NCBI RefSeq assembly: GCF_014839805.1
Contig: NC_051121.1
Location: 8,229,116-8,293,115 of the forward strand
DNA length: 64,000 nt
DNA from: Manduca sexta
Lineage: Eukaryota; Arthropoda; Insecta; Lepidoptera; Sphingidae
Reading direction: 5' to 3'
Shown: positions 1 through 12,700 of the stretch, piece by piece
How positions within the stretch are numbered: the stretch's first letter is position 1
Layout of the letters: every line of letters begins with the position of its first letter
The notes under the pieces: generated by a model
What the model saw: the letters and a program-made list of their open reading frames with translations, nothing else
Databases searched by the model: none
Told to the model about the DNA's origin: nothing
Translations under genes and position numbers: made by a program

Positions 1-1267
1 TTTTACTGCTTGAGATTTATAAGATTACATGGTCTTGACTCTACAGAATAATTAACTGATTTTTTAATATTAAAATTTCCTTCTTTGCTGTTGAAATTGC
101 TGAGAATAATTTTATTACACTTAGTTTTAATTATACATAAGCTAATTTAAAATTACACAATTATTTATAGTTCTATAATTGGTCTAAGAGCAATTGGTCA
201 TTTTCAAACACGTGTATTTATAAATTTTATAATATTTAATAATCATAATATGATTAGGGTTGCCACCTTCTTTTTAAGCATATAAACTATGTAGTACTAT
301 GTATACATTTTTCTACGTTCAACCTATGTAGGTTAAAGGTAGAAAAAAGTACACGGTGTCAAACTGAAGTACGGATGAGTTCTACTTTATTATTTTGCTT
401 CTAAAAATACTTTTAATTTCTTTTGGCAGCAAAATATCATCTTCATCGCAAAACTTAAACTCTGTGAATGCAAATGAGTAGTGACAATAAAAATAAAATT
501 AATTCATACAATAAAAAATAAATATATCCGGCTTATTAAATACTTCATGCCATTTCTGTACCATTACTTGCCACCATATTACGTTTACATTCATACAAAC
601 AATCCTGGGTAAATTAAATCACGCTGAATAAAGTATTTTTACATACTTTATTGGTACCATAAAGTATAGAGTACAATTGGTTACCGGACTCATTTTGGTT
701 CTTTACTATTATCGAATATTTACATAATATAAATTATAACACAGAAGGAATTATTAAAATCCGGTAAAAAATCAACAAGTTATAAGACTTAGAATTTCGG
801 TGGAAGGGGTAATTAACAAGAAATATAAAAGAGACGAAATATCCACATGTGACGTCATCGGGAATCACGACGCGTGCGAAAAAAAGAGATGAAGCGATAT
901 CCCCACATCGCGGCCACTTCTGCACATTACAATTTTTAAATATAAATTACTCGCTCATTTTTTAACCAATATTTATGCAGTTTTCACAGAAGTGCTTCTT
1001 TTTCGTATTATTAACCATTAAATATAGAATAATGTACAAAATCAAGCATAGGCCGGTCCCCTATTACCCGAAACAACGTGCAATACTTCATTATAAAGTA
1101 CGAATGGCAACCCTAGTTACGATGGCAAAAAATATATTTTATTTGGTTAGAGCAATCATTACTGAATATATTGTATATCATTCGAGACACGTACAAGAAT
1201 CATCATTACACACCAATTGCGTAGGCCACATAACAGAGAATGAGCAATGGCCCCTTACATGTGTTAC

Positions 1268-1538
1268 AAAGACACACATACACACACCCGTTATCACACA
1301 TTTATCCCCGAAAGGGTATGCAGAGGCGTAACCAGGACTCCCACTTTTCGACAAGTGTGTTTTGTCCCATGATGTGATAGGGGGCGAGCCTAACGCCATA
1401 CCGGGCACAAATTCTAGACTCCGCGCATATAGTAAGCAGAAAAGCCCCAAATATCACTTTTACCGACCCGGGGTTCGAATCCAGGACCTCAGAGCGTTGC
1501 CGTACCGCGCATGCTGTACAACTACGCCACCGAGGCAG
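1268..1538 (-). mobile_element. tRNA-derived SINE, lepidopteran Metulj-like family (copy 1)
   Basis: On the minus strand it has a tRNA-like head (CTCGGTGGCGTAGTTG, then a B-box region), a body with GCCCGGTATGGC, and the tail CCCTTTCGGGGATAAATG followed by a TG-rich simple repeat. It shares all these blocks with the copy at 42473-42735. Family name from memory. Confidence 0.75.
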
Positions 1539-3287
1539 TGTTATAATGACGTCACATAATATAATTCAATAAAATTAATACACTACCAAACTTCAACAAA
1601 AATGTAACACTCCCCGATTATTAAACACTGCAAACTAATAGATAATTGTTTTTTTTTTGTTTAAAAACTAAATGGTTACCATAACCTTCAGGCAACCATA
1701 ATGGTGGTAGCCTGAAGGTCATCTGAAGCGCCAATGGCCGCTACTCCGTCATGCCATGCCGAATTATAAATACAATTGCAATAAAATGGTACCACCATCT
1801 CTTTCGTTCCTTATTATTTTTCACTTGACAGAAAAGGACGGACGTCATTAAATTATAGCGTTTCAAAATCATTATATATCAAAGCTTGCATGAAGCACGA
1901 TACAATCAAAGAAACAATCCAGATGGGTACTTAGTTTTGTAAATTATTAATGTTCATCAGAATTAATTATAAAGACGTAATTCGTGCAATTTATATAAAT
2001 GCTGTGCTACTTTTGTTACGTTCCAGAAAACAAATCAAAGTGAACTCAATCATTGAACAATTAACTGTAACATGGTAAGAGAAATAAAAAAAAAATGCTT
2101 TCTGAATGTAAGGTTTAAAAAATTTAACTAAAAATGTATTATAAAAAACATATGAGTATCGCACAATGGGGTAATTAAAAAACATAATGGACAATAACAT
2201 GAAATTAAATTAAGTCACTAAAACTTTAAAATTCGATACAATAATATTGAACTCATTCAAGTTTCTAAGCCATAGAAATATTTATGAATTGATAATTTAT
2301 TTCAAGTGAAAAACAAACAATAAACCTTCATAAACAAAAAAGTTACAACTTGAACTCTGTAGCATAGCCAGCAAGCCAGCAAAAATCACATGCCAAGAAC
2401 CGGCAAACTAGACGCTTAGTCATTCTATAAAAACTAAACGGTAAGTACTTATGAAATGGTCTTGTAAAATATTTGCACAACAAAATGGTAGCTTGATGAT
2501 GTTTTAATGTGAGCAAATTGTTGTTGATTTCTGAATATTACATTTTTTTTTTTATTTTTATTACAGCTTATTGTAGTGTCTAATGACACTTGACAAGGAT
2601 TATGCGATATTTAAATATGAAGAGGAAAATTTTTTTTTATAACAAAAAAAAAATGTTCTTTTGTTATCTTTGTTTTTTATATTAGTGCGTGTCTCCAATA
2701 AATATTATATTTTTTCTTTCTATGATTTATTTAAATTCTATTATTTAAAACGGGACAAAAATATCTTCCATGAACAGTGTTTGCATTATTTGTTCTATAT
2801 CTTTAAGATACAATGGGGCCCTATTTTATGTATGTCTCTCATCGAACAAAAACTTCCGTGCGCACGCGCACAGTGCAACAACAAATAAATTTTAAAGTAA
2901 TGTTCAGCTTATTTATGGAGCAGTGCTCTGTCGTGATTTTCCCTCCTTAGCAAAACGTTATATTCATAAACATAAGAGTACATATGTAGGTGTTGTCGGC
3001 TCCAGATGGCTGGTAGCGAGCACATGTTACTTGTTACTGGTCTCTTGGTGGATTTTTTTAATATAATACCGCCATCGATTACGTAGATTGTTAGCCGAAA
3101 TAAACTACAGCATCGATCAGTTAGTGATGTTATATCCCAGGTTAAAAACCATAGTCAAATATTGTTTCTCCGACGAGAACTATTGTATTCTTTGATGGAC
3201 TCCAGAGATATCGTGTTATGACTCTATGAGAGACTTCAATATGTTCAAGTTTTACTCTGTCTGAGATTACACATCTATGAAAAGAAG

Positions 3288-3408
3288 TGGCGGACCGTGG
3301 ATTCTTACCACCCGGAAGTAAAATTTGCCGGTCCAGGGCATCGGGTGAGAGCAAAAAAAAGTAATTTAGAGTATTAAGCGACACGCGGCCGCTTCCTATG
3401 GCCACTAG
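3288..3408. repeat. Possible hAT-like MITE fragment
   Basis: The ends AGTGGCGGACC and, reversed, AGTGGCCATAGG surround about 120 bp. An internal block, GGGTGAGAGCAAAAAAAAGT, resembles one in the 39334 element. No target duplication is seen. Confidence 0.35.
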
Positions 3409-3626
3409 TATGCGACAAAAGATAAAAAAAAGTTTTGTTTACATATTTTGCCCAATCCTCGCATCTAATACCCTACGTACTGACGAAGAGTAGACAGCCT
3501 GATTACCAATAGACATCATAACAAATTCCTTTAAATCAAATGAGGAAATGGCAGAAACATGTTAAGGGGGTATGATAATGAGAGATGAGAAAAGGAGATT
3601 ACGTATTATCATAAAAAAAAACTCAC

Positions 3627-3742
3627 CTTTCGGAGGTCCGAAAAGCACCACGTCCATAGCTTTGAGGGCAAGCTTCTGCTTGTGTATGGGGTCCTTAATG
3701 CCGAGCACGTTGCTCAGGTACTGCATATTGTTCACAGCCAAT
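3627..3742 (-). CDS. Stim: Stim exon 5: second half of SAM domain
   Basis: Residues 179-217 plus one base. It contains RLAVNNMQYL and the SAM-terminal helix KLALKAMDVVLFGPPK, which matches KLQLKALDTVLFGPP of vertebrate STIM1. The family's transmembrane helix follows within a few residues, so it must start in the next exon, outside the window. The acceptor is TATGCAG and the donor AAAG|GTGAGT, phase 1. No further Stim exon could be found on the minus strand in 1-3626. Confidence 0.95.
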
Positions 3743-6700
3743 CTGCATAAATAAATATTATCTATCTAAACACGCCGGCATTGTAAACATTTCAAGCGTT
3801 TTGTAACGAGAAACGGTGAGTAAGGGTTATTCACCTGTAAACCGCGGGGATCACCCTTGGCTTTTTTTTTATAAGGCAACGTGAACCTGCACCTGATGGT
3901 AAATGGAATAGAGTCCAACAGAATGTCGACTGACGAGACATGGTTACTCCTCGACAGTCGACAGAATATGCCGGATTGTTGGAACCGGATATACACAGGC
4001 TGCTCCCGGAACGCGACACACTTTCGTCGGCCACTATGACGGGTTTTAACACCTCGTGTATGGTGGTCGTTTTCCGGGCGGATTTAAAATATACCCTACC
4101 ACCAGCAAATGGCTGATACTACAGAAATATTTAACAGTATTGTATTTTGTGTTGCTATTAAGAAATACATTCTTCAATCATATCAGTATGATATTATGCA
4201 ATATGTGAATATTTTTGTTTTCCTTCTCCATTTTCAACAGTCGACTCTTTAGTCTAGGGGTACATTGTGTGAGGTGTGAGCTGGGAAGACCTGCCGGCCT
4301 AGCATGCGCACGACGACAAAATTTTGTCGACACTTTTTCTCGTGATTTTGTCGTTTATCTCTATATGTCTACCGACACTAACATGCGCGCTCATTTTCTC
4401 GACTTGTCACGAGAAAAGTAGAGAAAAATTAATGTTTTATTAATCTGTGGTATTTTTGTCTACAAACCCTAACATGAGCAAATAATTTTATCGTTTTTTG
4501 ACACATGTAAACGAGATATTTGTCTTCTTTGATATTGTACGAAGAGATAAACCGAGAACATTATCAATTTAATTTATTCGTTAAAACGCGATGGTGGTAT
4601 CTTACTATAGTAAAATAATATCGATATACGACAAACGAGAGGCGTGTAAAGTGGAAAGAAGACATATTATACTTAATTGATTTATGATATCCCTTTGCTA
4701 CAAAACGAATGGCATTGTATATTAAAGAAAAGTTTGCTCCCGATTTGGTGTCTCAAGCCAAAGGCAGAGCCGTCCGTTTAAAGGTAATTGAATATATTTA
4801 TTACATACTTAATTACATAAGTAGCTGAGTTTAATATCAATTGAAGTATTTTGATTTATAGATAATGGAATCATTTTTATTTTTTTTAGGTGAGACGCGT
4901 GAATTTTACGTACAAGGTATGTTAGGGCTCTTAGATTGTACCCATATAAAAATATTACCTCCTAATGAGCCACAAAGTGCACAATATCAAAAAATGAGGA
5001 AGGATGCCTGCAACACCAAGGTTCAACTGGTAATGTACTATTAATTAATTATTAGAGTTAATAGAAATAAAAATGAATGTACTTTGAGAAATATCTTCAC
5101 AATTAATACATAGCGTGTTACCTTTCATAAAAATGAAATTAGTGTGCCAACTAATGAGGTAATAAGAGCTATTTAATCAGATTAATTGCAGTTTTAATTT
5201 TGTTTCTTTTAATACTACAAATACAAATGAGTAACTTGTTTTACCATAATGTTTTGCAAAACTAGTACCTATATGTTACCAAAAAATGTCACATTATGGA
5301 TTCAAACAGCAAAACTCTTAATGTGAATGCCAGGTATCGGAGAAGATACTATTACTATGCAACTTAACAATATGAACAAACAATATCTTGCTTTATTTCT
5401 TTATTAAAAACTTCATTTACACTGATTGTATACTGATGGACTTAACAATAATGGATATATGGTTATACACTGTTTCAAATAGTTGTTTGACTATATTATT
5501 TTACCACTGGTACAACTTCACATTATATTACTATTGTTAAGTAACTGTAGGTAATGCAGTATTTTATGTTACAGTGTTCCAATGGAGGAAACTATTATAA
5601 ATGACCATCATATGTGAGAAGAACCTGTACAATTATCAGTACCTGCAAGTGTCTCACAAGCAGGATGACCTCAATTATAATAAATAGATATTTTCCTATG
5701 TAAATAATGTATATTTTATTATATTCACATTTTAAATATCAAGATAGTTTTCATTATTACAACAAAATCTTCTACACAAATTTAGGCAACAATAGAATAT
5801 TTCATAATAACTTGTTATACAACAAATTTCCTACAATTACTGTAATGAAATACTATGAACACTTACAAGAAACAGAAATTGCACTCTCAAGTAATTGCTG
5901 CAGTTTACTTATATTATTAATTTCCTAAACCAACAGAACAAGAACACAACAGAACAGAACCAAATTTCCTAACATACAGATGTTTTATCTAGTGTATAAA
6001 TAAAGATACCTAACGAAATATATATACATGATATTAAGTATTTAAAAAAATGTAGTTTTCTTAAAAAAACTGGTTATAAAAATACATATTTTCATTAAAG
6101 TATTAAGTTCAAACCGAGCAACTAAAAAAACTTTTTTGGGAGTAGTATTTGGTAAGCTCTTCAACATGGGGTTGACTGCTGGGCTGGGGACATTCCAATG
6201 AATGTAGAGGCACTTGATTCACGGAACTAAAACAAAAAGAAAATATATACTTACTTCATATTTTAATAAACACTAACACTAAAAAACATCAATTACCATC
6301 GAATAAGAACAAACTTGAGCTTTGTGGCTGCAAAGTTCAACTTACAACATTGGTGTTTTGCTAATAAGGTTATTGTTTCACTATACTTACATCAATTGGG
6401 TATTTTGTGAGGCCCAAAGCCACAGCCATCTCCTTCCCGATTGGACTACTGATTCTATTAGGCATTATGGTACATAGTTCTCACGGCGGGGCGTAGTCAC
6501 CCGAGGTAAAGTCCGGCTTGGGCACCATATACTCGTACAAATAATTGTCTTATTAGATTTTATTTGATTTGTGTCTTGTTACTTCGTACTCCAAAATAGG
6601 GCGGAGCTGTTATTTTGTGTTAGAATCCTTATTATATTGTACAATATTATTATTAATTTTGAATTTGTTTACTTATTTACGTTTTTATTTACATTATGCT

Positions 6701-9700
6701 CTTTGTTATGACATAAACTGTCACATAAAACGTCAAAAACCTAATTGGATCATAGATCTATAAAAATTGAATGAACTAAAACCATTGTAGCTATATTAGA
6801 AAATAAAATGTTTAGAATATATATTTCAATGGGCAACATCGGTTTGTCTTCACGAGTAAACTTATGTCTTCAACGAGGAATTTGTCGATCGTGGTGCGCA
6901 TGTTAGAGAAAACGAGATATTTATCGACATCGACAATTTGTCTACTCTCGTTCTCGAGATATCTCGTGATGCGCATGCTAGGCCGGCTGGGTTCAAATTT
7001 CAAGGCGGGCCACATATTGCATACTTTATTTAGACTGGATCCCCCAGCAGAGATTGATACCTGACAGAATCTTAGATTTTTTCTAAAACATGATTTAAAA
7101 ATATGTTGCGTTGACCGTACATTGGAGTGTGCTGTGTGACCAAGACTAGTGCCAGAAGATGCTGTTATTATAGACTGTAATTATAAACAAACTAAATAAT
7201 GACCTTTTTTATATAAACTTACTGAAACTGCAAAATATAAATTGTACGTTACAAAAACTCTACCACATAAAAATATCGTAATTTTTCACACCATAATAAT
7301 ATGTATTTACCATGATTTTTAGAAGGTCAGCCGACAAAATTGCGTAACCGGGGAATTACCGCGAATGTGCTAATAGACTATTATATAAACAGATACTCAT
7401 TTGATAAATATTGTCAGAATAGCGGAAATCACTATTTTCAAAGCCAACAATTCTTAGAATAAACGTTCAAAACTGTTTGAGGGTTTTTTGTCCAACATAG
7501 TATGATGATATTCACAATTTTATTAACTCGGGTATATCCATAAATTACGTCACACAATTTCATGATTTTTGAACGTACCTGGTCACAGGTCACCTTTCCT
7601 TTCTGTGTCGTTAAGTATTCGTAAATTTTATACCCAAAACTGAATAACTGAATACATCGGTTCCAAAATTAGGGATCAGGTACCTTTTAAAAAAAATCAA
7701 CATCAAATGGGTGCGAACAAGATTTCATTAACAAAACAAAATATACCTAGAGATAGATGTTTTTTTAAAGTTTTTCGTTTACAGTTAATGTTTTGTGCTT
7801 TAATAATGTAGATTTACACATGTGACGTAACAAAACCTATAACCCGTTCCGCTCCCTTGTCGTGACATAAGAGCGGTAATGTCACACTTCGTTGATCTCC
7901 TTTCCTCTTGACGCGTGATGTAGTTCATGGATGACCCCTGCTCCTCAATTGTCGTCAACCCAACTCAATTTGTGGGAATCCCGTTCTAGCAGTGGGAAAT
8001 TTTAATTAAGAATATTTTTTGTTGTTTTATTACATTTAAATAGATTAATTACATTATCAATTTATAAGCTCTGAAACAGTGTTCCAAATGATATTCAAGA
8101 TCTTGAAGAGGTTTCGGCGAAAATGACTAACGAAAAAAATATTTTGCTAAAGAAGATTAAACTAACCGCGATAAAAATACGGCCTTTTATGATAAACAAC
8201 AAACAATATTTGGAATTTTGTATACAATTTAACTTTACCACAGTTTTATCACTAAATTTGTTGCGGTACTCTTGTTACACACTATTATAAGAATTTTAAA
8301 TTATTTCATAAATTTGTATTTGGTATTAAATTGTTCACTCTGTTTAGAACGTGGGTAACTAAAATCGACTAATACAGAATCATACCAACTAGCAACAAAC
8401 AATAGACATATAACCAGGCCTTTTTTGTGGAGGCACACGCAGGCATGCAGTGCTTAGATTTAGACATTTCCGTCAGAGGAAGCCCGCAGTCGTCCCTAAT
8501 GCGCCGAAGAGGGCCACCGTGGAGTTTTAGTTGGTATGCCGTGCGTTGTATATAGGTTAGGGACTCGGCCCGGCGGTCGCCTGAAGTTCGACATCAAATC
8601 CAGGCGACGCAACGCCGGGTCGTAAGGCACGGTGACCCCAACATAACCGCTCAGTCGCCCCCCACGAAGGCTGATCGGTAGTCATAAGAAACTTTCTCCG
8701 CGAAAAAAAAGGCATGCAGTGCTACCAAAGGAAATTTCGAAAATATCGACATAATTGCTATTAAAAAGTACAGGGGGCGGGGGTGTATAGTACAAAATTA
8801 TGGACTTACAACTTTCGAGAATTAGCGTGTCCCCAAAAAGGCAGAGACAAAAAAAGGCCTGCTTATAACAAGAAGTCGTAGATCATGATGACAATTGACG
8901 ATTTTCGAATTCTGTGCGCAATGTTTGTACAGAAGAAATGTACGAGCGAAAAAAAATTAAACAGAAGCAAATAGTGTACCCTTTTCAAATATAATTATAG
9001 TGTTTGCTAAACCTTTTATCTGTTAATTAACATAGTGATAAACGAAAAATGGGTATCAGTATTCGTTAGTATATTTTTTCCTTCCCGGAATATATTGTAT
9101 TTTTGTTTTCGACTAAATTGGTTGCTTTAATGGTTTTACTTCTGTTTCGCGTGGTCCGCTTATTATTAGGGTACTATTAATCCTCCAGGGTTAGCAAAAT
9201 GTAACTAAGCTTTTGCACGCTATTACTCTTGAGCGACACACACACGCACAGTATCACGCATTTATCCCCGAAGAGGTGTGAAGTAGGTTCCGTAGGAGGC
9301 GAGCGTCTAACCATATCGGGCACAAATTTTAGACTCCGGGCTGATGCAGAGCAGAAAAATATCGCCAAATATCACTTTGCCCGACCCGGGGTTCTAACCC
9401 AGGATCTCATAGCGCTGCCGTGCCGCGCATGTAATGCAACTACGCCATCGATGCAGTGCACTCCAGCAAAACATGGTGATAAATATTTAATTACCTGGGT
9501 AATGTGGCACCGGTAACTTTGTGCTGCAGGAACAGCGTTTTGTACTGAGGTAGATCCACTGACTGGGAGAGCCACTCCACCGTCTGCTCCACTGTCCAAT
9601 TGTGCACCTACAACAAAAATCGTTATTGTAATTATTATGGAAATTTACCTCTGACCACTTTGGTTAGTAAAATTAAAAATTATAATGGATAATTTATCTC

Positions 9701-12700
9701 TTCCTATGATTAGTAATATTATGATCTGTGTGTTTTTAAGTTGGCCATCGAATGGCGCGTTTTTTACTGTCTATCTATACAACGGTGTTTGTGTAATGTA
9801 CACGTGCAAAGGTATACATGTTTAATTAATAAGAAAACATTACTCATTTCATTATTAAGAGGAATGACCAAAGAGTAGTAAGACACGGTATAGACACCAT
9901 ATAATATGCAAAACTTGCATGGCTCGTGTCAAGGTCAGCTGGTAAACGCACAGTAGGGTAGTACAGAATACGATCGACGAGAGATGAAATATCTCTCGTA
10001 TATCCTTCGCTACCACTTCACCATTTTATTTTAATAGTCATCAAATTTAATTTAGACAGGTTAGTAACGTGTGTGTTTGTTATTCCAGCATCGTAATCTG
10101 ACTACACTGAACGTTATGTTAACTATAGGGTTATACAATTATAAAGTCAAAACCATCAACAGATTTGTGCCTATATGGCGATAGTCTCGCAATCCCACCA
10201 TTTCATAGAACAATAAGTTCGATAAATTGTGAATTCAAAATTTTAGAAATTGTTTATCCATTCAAAGATACGTGAGTCTGTGAGTATTAAATTTTATTAT
10301 TTTGTAAAATACCTCTGATCTAAGCCACGCCTCCCATAACTCTTTGACAGATATGTGCATATCGTCGTTGTGGTGGAAGGCCCGTTGTCTCTTCTCGTAC
10401 CCGCTGTCATACTGCAACTCTTCGCGCAGGAACTGCAATAGAAATAAACTGCATCAGTGTTGAAGAAGCACTTGTGGATTAGACTTATTACTCCTAAGGC
10501 AATATTATTTACCTAAAGTTATTGCTTGCTAGTAGTAGCTGTGTAAATAACAACAATATAAATAAACAATACCAGCTCATACAAGTGTTTTTTTTTGTAT
10601 AGGACAAATGAAATAGAGACGAAGTAACTATGGCTGCTGATAAATTGAATTATGTCATTACTGTCTTAAACGCTTTATATCAATACAAACACTATTTTAA
10701 ATTTGGAATAACCTAACATTGGGATATCATCCATAAACAATTAGAAAGAATAAAAAACTGGCATGATTAAATTGTATATATTTTTTCAAAAGACAGGAAT
10801 AATATACCTAATATTTTAATTATATTAAAATACTATGACTTAATTTTTCTTTTAAATAAAAAGTAATAATTTTCTATTTGTTCTAATTTAAAATATACAT
10901 CGAAATCGAAAAAATCATTTACCGCAAAACACACGCGCGCCCATCGGGTAAAATTTCTGTTTTTTCATAATCTAATAATAGAAATGCAAATTATCCGTCA
11001 TGAATTTTGCGCTACTATAGCACGTCCGAATTCTAAAGTCGGCTCGTAATGTCAATGCACTACGTGCAAAGGTCAAAACGTAATCCGCCTTATTACAAAA
11101 CGAAGACTAACTATAGTACCGGGTTTAGTACCAGGTTTAAACTATGGACTAAGAAAAATGGTATTACAAAACCGAGTTTATCGTTAGTCCGAGTACTATC
11201 TGTGGTACTAAAGTTAAACCGCCGTGACCCCTAGTTTAACTCCAGTACTAACCTCGAAACATCAAATTTCAAAGTAGATAATTGTGTTTAGAGAACCAAA
11301 TATAAACTAAAATAGAAAAAAATGGAAATAAATTTGATTGATTTAATGGATTTAGAAGATTTAAAAATTTTAGGAACAAATCTGCGGTTCAATAGACCCC
11401 GTAGTTTTCGTTAGTTAATGAGTCGTTTAGTCTTACAAATATAGGTACATTTTACATAAGTCATGGTAACTAAATATTCATTACAAAAACAGCAAAATTT
11501 ACTCACTTATTTGTTATTTTTTTTCATTCTTTCCATCTTAACATATTGGTACTCGTCTTAGTTGATTTATTATCTAATATGTAAACCGACTTGGAAATAA
11601 GTTAACGTAGTATTTCTTGGATTAAGAAGGAAATTTGTACTAATTGAATAACATTTTAATTTATTACATTGCTCATAACCAAGATGATTGCTTTTAACTA
11701 ACCTTTTCTTCAAAAGTCCAATATTCGCCTCGTTTGTTTTGATTTATTGCTCCATTTTTATTGGTATAACTAAAATATACGTAACGTACGTGATTCCACA
11801 ACAAAACAATTACACTTGTGATGCCGTTGCCGTGCCTAAATTGTTTTAAAAAACAACGTTTCTTTATGTTACTTGAAGTGTTATTAATCAAAATCATAAA
11901 TAAACCGAAATGTAAACATTTTGATAATGTTCAAATATGCGCGCCGCACACTTCATTCCATTGTACGCTAGCTTAACAAGTCAACAGTGAATTAAAACAA
12001 AACCAAGCCATTTTAAATTATTCAGCTTTAAGATATATTTAAATAGCAAAATAGTATATATTTAGCATCATCGTCATTATCTAAATCACATTTTATTAAA
12101 CATTTTGCCCTTCGTTTTATACATACTTGTGTTAAAAGGAACGGTGCGTCAAACGCGGAGTGAATGAATCAATGGAGTACGGTAATTTTTGCTTATACTC
12201 TGTGGATACTAATTAAATCAGGGACTATCTTTGGTACTAGTTAATCCTCGGTTGGTCTTGGATTTGTAATAAGAATGAATTTTAGTCCGAGTACTAACTT
12301 TAATACCGTAACAAACCTAGACTTTTTAGTCTTGGTTTAAACCCAGTACTAACCTATCTTTTTGTAATAAGGCGGAATATGTTTTTGTTTTAATAACATA
12401 CGCTATATGGAATACGATGACATAGGGTTGCTAAATATCTGAAGATCCCTTGAGGTTTTGACAGCGCACGTTGAACGTCTGAGGGGGTTTTTAGCTTAAA
12501 GCAACAATATTATAACGATTGTCTTAGTAGAAAAGTCATGAAATTCGTATGACGTAATTTGTGGATGGTCCTTACCAAAATCGTAAAAAAGTTATTTCAA
12601 TATCATGTCAACTTTTTAGTTAGACGCGTGGTAACGTTAAGAGTTCAGATAACATGTTTTTTTATAACGGGAATATATCTTATTTATTCATCTAGTTAGA

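Larger units (their letters stand above)
1..3626 (-). other. Stim intron 5 (continues outside the window)
   Basis: AT-rich. It holds a Metulj-like SINE and a possible hAT-like fragment. No further Stim exon (membrane segment, coiled coil) can be read on the minus strand. Confidence 0.75.
3743..9494 (-). other. Stim intron 4
   Basis: 5.8 kb. It holds copy 1 of the ORF-bearing repeat, the Harbinger element, the R1 fragment and a SINE. 7030-8400 is AT-rich DNA in which I see nothing else. Confidence 0.85.
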
